From assembly GCA_011109175.1 (NCBI GenBank), contig RDEW01000005.1, forward strand, positions 616,335 to 680,334: DNA of 64,000 bases, given 5' to 3'. The notes beneath the pieces are model-generated. The model saw only the letters and a list, made by a program, of their open reading frames with translations. It did no database searches and was not told where the DNA came from. Positions within the stretch are counted from its first letter, which is position 1. The number at the start of each line of letters is the position of its first letter. Made by a program: the position numbers and the translations under genes. Shown one piece after another: positions 21,546 through 30,289 of the stretch. Origin of the DNA: Dicyema japonicum. Taxonomy: Eukaryota > Dicyemida > Rhombozoa > Dicyemidae.

Positions 21546-21830
21546 TTACAACTCATTTCGATTAGTCAACTTGTTGCGATGATCACCCCAAACTGGTTTT
21601 CGCTTCATCTGAATATATGTTAATATCTTTGAACGATTCTGTAAACAATCGAAGCTTGATTTGCCTAGCTCAGTGAGAGATTCACGATTTAATGTCCTCT
21701 CCCAAATTCGATGACGGTTAGGAGCTTCCAAATAAGTCATGATCAGTCTCTCTGAATAGTTGGTCATCTGTAAACTTAATAAACGTCCGTATGCCCTCAT
21801 CACAGAAAATAAGTTATCCAATACGTACAC
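21546..21830 (-). CDS. Unrecognised open frame
   Basis: A 94-codon frame without an ATG at its start, containing LFSVMRAYGRLLSLQMTNYS and YLEAPNRHRIWERTLNRE. Composition is balanced and protein-like, and length is unusual for this AT-rich region, so it may be an exon. No family recognised and no second copy in the window. Confidence 0.25.
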   Translation of the reverse strand: MYVLDNLFSVMRAYGRLLSLQMTNYSERLIMTYLEAPNRHRIWERTLNRESLTELGKSSFDCLQNRSKILTYIQMKRKPVWGDHRNKLTNRNEL

Positions 21831-22226
21831 TGTACGTCGTAGGGCTTACGATAACATGATAATCTCCTAAATAGGTTGCGAGAAAGAAGTAGCTCTGTTC
21901 GGTACACTCGCTGTCAGCTAATCTCTGGTTTAGTCAATAAAATTAAAGGTCATTTTAACCACAAGATCGAAAGGTCTCTAATCGTTTTGATGACAAAATT
22001 TTATTTTTCATTTATTTTAGAATTTTGCTTACAGTGTAATATAATTCAGGGAACAAAATCCCTGAAAATAACTATTATGACGAATTTGAAAATTTATACG
22101 ATATTTGTTCAAAGTATTTAATTCTTGTTAGAATAAATTATTTAATTAAATTTTATTAATATTTAAAAATAAATAAATATTTAAAAAATAATAAAGTAAA
22201 TAAAATCGTTAAAATTGTCAATCAAA

Positions 22227-22566
22227 ATGTTATCTTTATGTTACTCGACAATAATCCTAATTTCCATAATAACCAACTCTCCAATAGAACAACCTCACAA
22301 TTCCACAAACAAGACAGAAGCCAACTATCTATATATAGAAGGTACGTCCCCTAAATATCGTAGACATGCCGCTGTATGACGAACATGGGAAGATGATCTA
22401 TACGGGGTACACGTACAGAGAGAACCCTAATATGCTACCCTTCTTAATCCTCGGACTGATTGTCGTGGTGGGTACCCTTGTTTATTTGGTTACTTCTACA
22501 TCCGTAATACTGTATGATTTTTGCTTACTTGTGTAGAAAACACAAGTAACTGAGATATACATGTAA
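22227..22566 (+). CDS. Small type I membrane protein, unknown
   Basis: ATG at 22227 opens a signal peptide (MLSLCYSTIILISIITNSP), then HNSTNKTE with two N-glycosylation sites. A 22-nt GT-AG intron (22341-22362) joins in frame to DMPLYDEHGKMIYTGYTYRE and a membrane span MLPFLILGLIVVVGTLVYLV. The end is ambiguous. Reading through gives a stop at 22534. Removing a 33-nt GT-AG intron starting in 'tccgtaatac' gives a cytoplasmic tail KTQVTEIYM and a stop at 22564. The product is about 95 residues either way. No family recognised. Confidence 0.6.
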
Positions 22567-22659
22567 ATTACACTTTCATTGATTGAATTAATTTAAATAT
22601 TTATTGATTATTAAATAAATTATAATAATAAATAAATAATTTATATTATAATTAAGGAA

Positions 22660-23105
22660 AATTTATGTTAGGGAGACTGTAAGTAGTCCTCCTCCGCGTC
22701 CCTGACGATCTTTACGGATCACCGTGTATCCAGGAAAAGAAAGGGTGTTGGTATGGAGGGAGATAGCTTGGACTCCTGTATTAAAGCGAGGTCAGCCTCA
22801 TTTTCGCGGAGGAGTGCCCGGATTTCAAAGATTTTCTTCCTGATCTCATTCGTATTCAGTTATATAATTGTAAAACCTCTCCATGGACCAGGATTGGTTT
22901 CGACGTCTCCACATAGAAAAATCAAAAGTCTGGACAAATAGGGACACCAGACAGGGTCGAAGAGACAGGAGATGAAAGGACCACCGGATGGTGGGAAGAA
23001 GCTGTTGGCTCTTTTCGTTTCTTTTTGGAATGGGTGAAACCATTTCTGGTGAACCACATGACACCACGCTAACAACATTACAACGTAGTCTACTCAATTT
23101 CAACT
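22660..23105 (-). mobile_element. LINE 5' fragment: 2A-like motif plus APE endonuclease start (family L-D)
   Basis: On the minus strand LLIFLCGDVETNPGP (motif at 22884-22910) is a 2A-like sequence of the kind known at the N-terminus of CR1/L2-type LINE proteins. After a frame change comes NTNEIRKKIFEIRALLREN, ADLALIQESKL and VIRKDRQGRGGGLLTV, the opening of an apurinic endonuclease domain. The fragment stops at about 22660 with a TAA, so the rest of the LINE is missing. Confidence 0.8.
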
Positions 23106-23169
23106 CCCACGCAAAAGATATGATTACCAGGGGCTTCCAGAAAAATTAACGTTTTACGCGCCCTTGTCT

Positions 23170-23622
23170 GGAGGACCCCGAGGAACATGGACTTTTCTGT
23201 TTCTACCAAGCCAGCCGTTGAGTATGCCTCCGTTGCATGGAGATTCGCGCTATCGGAGACTATGGTCCACAGAGTCAACTCAATTCACCAGAAAACAATC
23301 AGTATGCTTTGCCCACGTAATGGATCAACAGTCGACCCACTACTCATGGAAGCTATTTCTTCGCGTCTGTGAGGAAGATGGAAACCCGCTTCGCCTGATC
23401 CTTTCCATGGCAAGAGAAAATCCATTGGATAAGAAATTCCCCTCCCCGATCGGATTCCTCTGCAAGACCGAGAGAAGGCTCTTCCGGAAAGTAATGGGGA
23501 CAATGGAAGATCACAGACGTCGAATGGCACAATTGATTGCGAGGACTGGGATCACCTAACAGTTTGACTCTTTTGTCTTTCTTTCTCGGTGTTCCCGAGG
23601 TTATTAAAATAAATAAATAAAA
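23170..23622 (+). mobile_element. LINE 3' fragment (family L-D)
   Basis: Frame reads AVEYASVAWRFALSETMVHR, VNSIHQKTISMLCP and DPLLMEAISSRL, the C-terminal region of CR1/jockey-like LINE ORF2. It ends MAQLIARTGIT and stop near 23560, then 'ctttctcggtgttcccgag' and an AATA-repeat tail. It lies head-to-head with the 5' fragment at 22660-23105, so a rearrangement has brought two ends together. Confidence 0.75.
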
Positions 23623-23639
23623 AGGGAGACTGTGTTGTG

Positions 23640-24036
23640 AAAACTTCAAATACTGATTTCGCCTGTGCCGACTCTAAGGATCCCCACTGTCGCCTTGAAT
23701 ATTCAACCTGTTTTTATATCCCTAATGTCTATGACCCATATGGGCTAGTCCTTGCTTATGTAGATTATGTTGTTATCACTACTAGGAATTGGTCATTATT
23801 TTCTCAATCACTTCCAAACTTCTTCCACCAAGTTTAGTGAAGTTTTGAAAGTTTTCGGGCATAAAGTTAGTTTTCTCTGTCCCCTTTGCGATTTCGAAAA
23901 TTTTAAAGATAAAGGCCAGAAAGAAAAGGGATCAACGAGAAGGGTTATGGCTAAGACAAAAGATTGGAATAGCCATACTCCGAGGGAACTCGTTCGCAAT
24001 CCACGCAGCAGGCTTCCTCAACTGACATTTGTTTAA
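23640..24036 (+). mobile_element. YLDD-type RT C-terminal fragment (family L-B), copy of 62.2 kb
   Basis: The last 130 bases (23915-24050) are nearly identical to 62255-62390 and encode KRDQREGLWLRQKIGIAILR and NSFAIHAA. The start of this fragment is in other frames. The high identity to the 62-kb copy suggests recent mobility or duplication. Confidence 0.75.
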
Positions 24037-24179
24037 TTGTTAAAAAAATATTTTAAATATAATAAAAAAATACACGTGTAAAGATAAATTAAAATATATT
24101 TTTAACCTTACTTAAGGAAGTAAATATAACATCATTTCGAATCTGTCTGAATAGGTGGAAATGTTTATAAGCTCTAAAA

Positions 24180-24913
24180 CAGGGGTGTCAAACATGCGGT
24201 CCGCGAGCCTCATGCCTAACAGTAATGTTTAGTGGAGTTCGTTAAATGGAACGATACCGTGCAGTTCGATTTAATGGCTATGAGACAAAATGAATTTTTC
24301 CAAGTATGAAGGACAACTGGACTTGTTGTTAAAGGAATTTCACAAAAGATTTAATGATTTCTCGTCTTTTGAATAAGAATTTTCATTATTCACAGCACCA
24401 TTCGCTTTTAATGCTTCCAATGCAGATAAAAGTTTACAAATGGAATTGTTGGAAATCCAATCGGATTCTATACTAAAGGCTAAATATTTGGAGGTTGGAA
24501 TACCTGCTTTCTTTTCACATCTTCCTGAAAAATTTCAAAGCTTTAAAAATTTTGCTACGAAAATAATTGCTATGTTTGGTTCGACATATGTGTGAACATC
24601 TTTTTTCATTTATGAAATTAACAAAAACTGTTCATAGAACAAGACTCACTGATGAAATTTATCGGCTTTAATAAAAGTCGGGACTACACGAATAGTTGAG
24701 TCCGACATATCAAAAATTGAATCCGAAAAAAGATGTCAATCTTCGGGAAGTTGCTTTAAGCACGATGGTGATTACATATTTAGTTTTCCCTTATTTTTGG
24801 TTTTTCATTAAAATAAATAATCTTTCCTTGATGAAAAATTATTATAAATACGGCCCTCAAAGGAAATTATTATAAAATGCGGCCCTCGAAGCTATATGAG
24901 TTTGACACCCCTG
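24180..24913 (+). mobile_element. hAT-family element with TIRs and transposase C-terminus
   Basis: Bounded by the inverted pair caggggtgtcaaac / gtttgacacccctg and a perfect 8-bp target duplication ctctaaaa (24172-24179, 24914-24921). Inside, plus strand, a frame reads LPEKFQSFKNFATKIIAMFG and continues after a stop as CEHLFSFMKLTKTVHRTRLT, the hAT dimerisation region of Charlie-type transposases. At 734 bp it is an internally deleted, non-autonomous copy. Confidence 0.92.
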
Positions 24914-24951
24914 CTCTAAAATTTTCGGAAATGCTCTAAAAGTTGATGTAA

Positions 24952-26320
24952 TTATTATTATTAGCACTTTCACAAGAGCCAGAATATTTATAGCCCCGCA
25001 TGTGCAGGAAAAAATATAAGAGAACTAATAGTTAGGTTGCTCCAAGCTCTTCTGTTCTTTGCTAGGTCCCTCAGTGAGTCCAGATCGTCACCAGATGCCA
25101 ATTTTCTTCACGGCTTTCAGATCGTTTTGTAGAACGACCGGGTGAGTAGTTCTCGGTCTTCCACGAAAGCGTTTTACATTGGAGTAGTAGTAATCTTCCA
25201 TTGCGATATTCGGGGGTATATCGGGTCCAACCTCAGAACGTGTCCAAAAAGTCTCTAACGAGACCTAATGATCTCGAGACTTAATTATGTACAGTCACAC
25301 TTATTGACAGTCTTTTCTACGAGATCTTCGATGGCCAGGACATTCCAGTTTTGTTTCTTAGATGATTCCTGTGAACGAGTCTAGCCTCTCCAATTCCTTT
25401 ATTGAGGCGCCCCAGGTCCCAGAGTTGTATAAGAGGATTGGTTCGATAAAGTTGTCGTATAACATTATCCTTTGTTTTATGTTATTCCCTTTCCGTTTTA
25501 GCCATAGATTTTTCAGCCTGTGTAATGCCGCGTTTGCCATGGTTTTTCTCCGTATGATATCTTCACTATCTCCTAATAGTGAGTCAAGTTTCTTTGTGTG
25601 TCTCCAATTCTCTTCGAGTGAGTTATTCATTCGTCTTATTTCTGTCTTCTGTTTTTTCCCTGTTCACGGTGAGAAACCATTTCACATGTATATCTGGTGT
25701 TTTTTCTAGCACATGTTCCAGGAGTTCTTTGTCTTCACAGATTAGGTCGACATCATCAGCATAAATCACTTCTATTTTTCCTTGGTATAATGGTCTCAGT
25801 TCCCTCATAGCGGCCTCCAAATATATTGTGAATAGTAGCGGAGAGGGAGTCTCCTTGAGGAGTGCCTGTGTTTGTTTCAAATTTTCTTGAGTAGTTTTTT
25901 CCAACTCTCACTCGGAGCTCTGTGTTAACAAAAAGATTTGGATCATTCTTAAACTCGATTCGTCAATAAACCGTTGCAGCACTGTCATCAATTTGTTCCT
26001 GTTAACCGAGTCAAAAAGTAGATGTGAATCACAATAATAGCTAAAATCCGTTAGATTTATACTTTACTATATAGCCACGTGTATTGAAAATACACGTATA
26101 CTCTTCCCTGATGTCAATTAATTTATGTTTGTGGGGTTTTTATAAGCATTTCTTTAAAAAGTGTCGTGGAAAGTTGGAATTTGGTACAAATTTGTGATTG
26201 GTGATTTTTGCGAGAAGTATGTATGCTCTCTTATGCGTAGAATTTATGTGGAGATAACAAATCAGATTTATGATCACGCATTCAGAGAGATCTTAGAGAC
26301 CATTGCTTTGTTTGGTTCAC
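24952..26320 (-). mobile_element. LINE with RT and C-terminus (family L-A), copy 2
   Basis: Minus-strand parts in order: RT with PSPLLFTIYLEAAMRELRP and EVIYADDVDLICED (canonical YADD), thumb YNSGTWGASIKELERL, then FRGRPRTTHPVVLQNDLKAV and LDSLRDLAKNRRAWSNL, stop, and a tail of TAA repeats at 24952. Frames change three times. Its last 60 bases resemble the 3' end of SINE family S1. It inserted next to the hAT element at 24180-24913. Confidence 0.85.
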
Positions 26321-26329
26321 TTCTGTTAT

Positions 26330-27110
26330 GATGAAACCTCACCATGGTGATTTTTTTAAATAAAATTTTATAATATTAATAGAACAAAATAATTAAAATA
26401 TTATATTTTCACTAAAAATAGAATTTTTTTAAATATGCTAAAAATTTGTAAACTAATCGCCAAAAGGGGTATTATAAAAAAAGCCGCGTTGCGCATTGTG
26501 TTGCTACATTGAAGTCTTTTTCTGTAACAGTGGAAACTAGATAAACTTAACTAGATGTTTACTGTTAACTTCCGTCACGTGTCCGGGGTTAATAAATTAA
26601 ATTAAAAAGGGACATGCCTCTGCGCTATCAGAGACTCCATAACTTCAATTCATTCGTTCGTATGCTGGCTTTTACACACCCCATAGTAGCTGATTCAGAT
26701 ACCTCCGAATCTGTAAGGAAGATGCAATCGTGCTTCGCCTGTCCATACAACCGTACAACCAACCTGCAAATACCAGCAACACAAGATAGACAGTGTGAAA
26801 TCCTCAGATAGACATTAGGTGAATATGAAGGTGTTAATAGTGATATATTAAACTGGCACCTTTTTACATTTGTTCACTCACGTGGTATATAAAAATATAT
26901 AACTATCTATCAAACCATATTTCACACGTTGTTTAGGTTCATCGTTTATTGGAGGTAAAGAGTAGAATGAAACTAATCCACGCGGTCTCGATTTATCATT
27001 GATTGAAACATAAGTATATTAATACTAAACCCGCAATTATATAAGCATTACAATGTTATCAGGCAAAAAATTACAAATAAGTGATCTTTAAATTTATTAT
27101 ACCACGTGGC
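26330..27110. other. AT-rich stretch with a LINE 3' scrap
   Basis: 26570-26830 contains 'tccggggttaataaatt', the family L-D/S2 type tail, then RYQRLHNFNSFVRMLAF, similar to the L-D fragment at 23240 (cgctatcggagact). The remainder shows nothing recognisable. Confidence 0.45.
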
Positions 27111-27115
27111 CTTTT

Positions 27116-27440
27116 TTGGTTGAGCTGGTGACGTGGCTCTTGATCTCAATGTCTGGAAAACACAGTTCAATAGAGACTTTTCGGTCATATTCTGCGACTG
27201 GACCTAGATGCCCCCGCGAACGTAGCCATGGAGGATTACTTCATGTTGGAGGCCCCCGTTTCCGTGGTCGCCCAAGGACGACACTGGCAGTCGTTCTCGA
27301 CGAGGACCTCAAAGAAATGGGACGGCATCTTGCAAGAGGTTGCGCTTGAATAGGAGGAAGTGGATGAAACTAACCAGTGATTTGCTAACTCGTGTTGCAC
27401 ATGCTTTGTCAAGTCCTATGACATAGCGATAAGTGCTTAT
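27116..27440 (+). mobile_element. LINE C-terminus and tail (family L-A related)
   Basis: Frame reads RFRGRPRTTLAVVLDEDLKE, comparable to FRGRPRITLPTLLHQDLTSI at 52.4 kb, then a frame change to NRRKWMKLTSDLL, and ends in 'agtgcttataataataataat'. A 5'-truncated LINE copy. The shared block at 27480-27580 (cctatttattattattaggtgtctctat) also begins block B at 15305. Confidence 0.7.
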
Positions 27441-27879
27441 AATAATAATAATACCACGTGGCCTCTATTATAATCTACTTTGAGTTACATTTAGAGTAAT
27501 TTGACCTATTTATTATTATTATTAGGTGTCTCTATCGGGCCGTGTTGTTTTGCATCTGCTCGTAGGTCTTTTATGTAGTCCGCACATATAAGTTATCTTC
27601 CAATCCCACTATGATCCTTATATGAGCCAAAGAAAGATCAACTATATTGTCTTTGATTTCACATGGTGCCTTAGTTCGAAATTTTGTTTTACATTGGTAG
27701 AGACTTTGATGTAATTGAAGACTGTTATTATATCTTTGAGTTACCCACGTGGTATTCACATTGATAGAAACTTTAAGATAAGTGACGACTAGACTAATGA
27801 TTCCTTAAAGCTACCCACGTGGTACGATAGTGGAGACTTAAACTAGCCTTCAAATTTAAAAGAGCTACTTCCCGATAGT

Positions 27880-29115
27880 CCTTTCTGTGGAGAACGTGCA
27901 GAAAATAGTTAAGGGTCAAAAGTCGACTTATTCCTGCGGTCCGGACGGAATCCCTGCAATAGTTCTGAAAAACATAGGCCCTCACCAAAATTTTCAACTT
28001 TTCAATCAATGAAAATTGTATACCTTCCATATGGAAGCTATCGAACATATAACCAATTCTGAAACCCAGGCGACAAAGGGATCACCAGCCTCATACAGAC
28101 CAATATCTCTCCTATGTGTTGCATCAAAAAATTTGGAAAAGCTTATTCTTGAACTAATCAAACCATACCTTCCTGATGCACCTTTTCAACACGGATTCAG
28201 AAAAGGGCACTCCACAGAAACGCATCTTACATGCCTCACACCCAAGAAAGCTATTGATAGGGAAGATCTCTACATCAAAAATCCGAAACAACCTGAAAAT
28301 CTGGATTGCTAATATTTTAAATGGAAAAAGAGGAAGAGTAACTTCTGGAAAAAAATAGGTCAGTGACCAAGTTCCTTCCAAATGGGGTCCCTCAAGGACT
28401 CCACTGTCACCACACTTGTTCAACCTATTCCTAATTGATATGCCCTTCCTTACCAGTGACGATACTCTGGTTCTGACATATGCGGGTGATATAATCGTCG
28501 CAGTCAAAGTGCGTTAATACTGCTGTTTACCGGATACAAGCTTCATTGGACGATCTGAACTGTTGGCTCGTTAAGAAACATTCTACATACAAGTCCCGAA
28601 AAGTTTTATACAACAATTTTCACAACAAACAGAAGATTGACAAACTCCGCTCCATGTGTAACCAATGAAAACTCAATCCCCACGACCAACTCGGTCAAGT
28701 ACTGGGCGTAACATACGACCCACTCTTGACCTTCAATAAACACATCGACAACGTTATCTCCTCGGCACAACAAAACTTAAAATTTTGTAAAAACACTCCT
28801 TGGACAATATAAGGGATGTTTCAACCCAAATTTGGACTCGCTCCACGTGCAGTATATTCAACGTCTCTAACTTACGGTGTGCTGCATGGGGAACCACCTA
28901 TCAAACAGGAATATAGAAAAAATCAATACCTTCAAAAAAAACCGGAGCCTTACTACCCTCCAAAAAAGTTAGAAACCCCCGCCCAATCAGGAAATGCGTT
29001 GGAACCCGAGAGGAACACCTTGCAAGAATGGGATGGCTATTCGAGGCGGCCGGAATCACCTGACGCTATGTAGTTATTTAATTTGTCGGTAATTATTGGT
29101 TTAATAAATAAATAA
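27880..29115 (+). mobile_element. CR1/jockey-like LINE RT relic (family L-D)
   Basis: In several frames: GPDGIPAIVLKNIGP, SYRPISLLCVASKNLEKLI, FQHGFRKGHSTETHLT, NGVPQG, VLTYAGDIIVAV and VTYDPLLTFNKHIDNVI, in the order of a LINE RT, then a decayed C-terminus and an 'aataaataaataaa' tail at 29100. The catalytic box is YAGD, so the first of the paired aspartates is lost and the copy is dead apart from its frameshifts. Confidence 0.85.
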
Positions 29116-29318
29116 AAACTGTCAAAAAGTGAAACCGCAAATAATTCTTGATTAGATAAATAAAATGGGAGTCGATAATCATAAAGTATCCCTATTTTGT
29201 CGAATTGTCTTCAACTGCTGATCAATCTAAGAATTAATCATTAATGACACCAAATCGAAGTCATTCGCAGAATAAGACGTCGAATTGGCGATATTTTGAG
29301 TTTTGCTAGGCTTTTCGC

Positions 29319-30060
29319 TTACTTTGGGTTGTTGGCTGTCTGAAATGAGGAGGAAGACAAACCAAAACAGCTCATAATTTCATCCACCGTCGATTTGGGC
29401 ATCTCGACTTTCGAGCACGTGGGTACTTTTATTTCTTCAAAGTCAATCATATCTGCGATTATTGCGACACCTTACTCAGATTTCCTTCCAAAAGTTGGTC
29501 AAGAATCTCCGATGATGACTTTAAAGAAACTGGAGCATCAAAGTCGATCAAATTCTTTTCAGATACCACAGTTTTCTCCACAACAGGTTCATAGGAAGCC
29601 AAAACTGGAGGACATCCTCTGACATACTTCCTCAATTCGTATTTATCGCGAATGAATTTCGTCAGTTCAGTAAAAGTTAAGGAATATAGAATTATTAAAA
29701 TTTAATAAAAAGGATATTTCAACTCACGTGGCCTTTTGAAGTCATCAGGAAGTCCTGCTTCGTAAAAATCCCTGGCCTTTTTGTTTCCAATAGTTTTCAT
29801 ATTCTAGGCTGGACTGATTGATGTACCTTGAACTGCTGTTCAGTCCACTCGTCGAGGGAGATCGACTTGACACGAGATATGGAGACCCCCATCTGTCTGT
29901 GGGCGGAGGCACACTTCATGCAGATGAAAATTCCCAGACTATATGACGTCCATGTGGGTCCTACATATTAATTTCCCAGCATTCCTTTGGCCTTGCATTC
30001 CGCACAGTGAAAATTTTCCCCAATCGTGCTTAATTTATGCAATTGTTTGGCAATATCCAT
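29319..30060 (-). CDS. SMAP1: SMAP-type ArfGAP, five exons
   Basis: ArfGAPs with this layout stimulate GTP hydrolysis on Arf and act in clathrin-coated vesicle traffic. From ATG 30060: MDIAKQLHKLSTIGENFHC begins a CX2CX16CX2C zinc finger (HCAECKAK ... GIFICMKC), followed by ASAHRQMGVSISRVKSISLD with the arginine finger, WTEQQFK, KARDFYEAGLPDDFKRP and FIRDKYELRKYV. Downstream NLIDFDAP resembles the clathrin-box region of SMAP1/2. Introns: 29961-29984 (24 nt, starts GA), 29804-29826 (23 nt), 29670-29717 (48 nt, AT-AC) and 29453-29475 (23 nt). All joins keep frame and match human SMAP spacing. The product ends SCFGLSSSSFQTANNPK, shorter than vertebrate SMAPs. The symbol is by family; SMAP1 and SMAP2 cannot be told apart here. 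Confidence 0.88.
29670..29717 (-). other. U12-type AT-AC intron in the ArfGAP gene
   Basis: Minus strand: the intron starts ATATCCTTTT, contains TTCCTTAAC (29676-29684, the exact U12 branch-site consensus) and ends TTTTAC. Removing 48 nt keeps frame and restores the family spacing between FKRP and FIRDKY. No GT-AG alternative joins the two coding parts, because no AG lies near the acceptor. Confidence 0.85.
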
Positions 30061-30289
30061 TTTTGTCTGAAAAGGCAATTAAACTGCTGTATTATGTAAA
30101 TTGGAATTAATATTAGTTTAAATTTATTATTAAAATTATTTTTATTTTTAAATAAATAATAATATAATTTATGATATCAATTTGATATTTAGTGACAAAA
30201 AAACATCAATGTGTTTGTAGAAACTAAGAGTCTTGCCCATTAACTTCGTGCATTCTGTTATGCCTGATTCGTGTTTGTGTGGGCTAGTT

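Noticed and set aside
24955-24972. CRISPR or satellite array at short TTA/TAA repeats
   Set aside because: These are simple-sequence tails of LINEs and SINEs (also at 27436, 31388, 50170, 52605), not spaced arrays.
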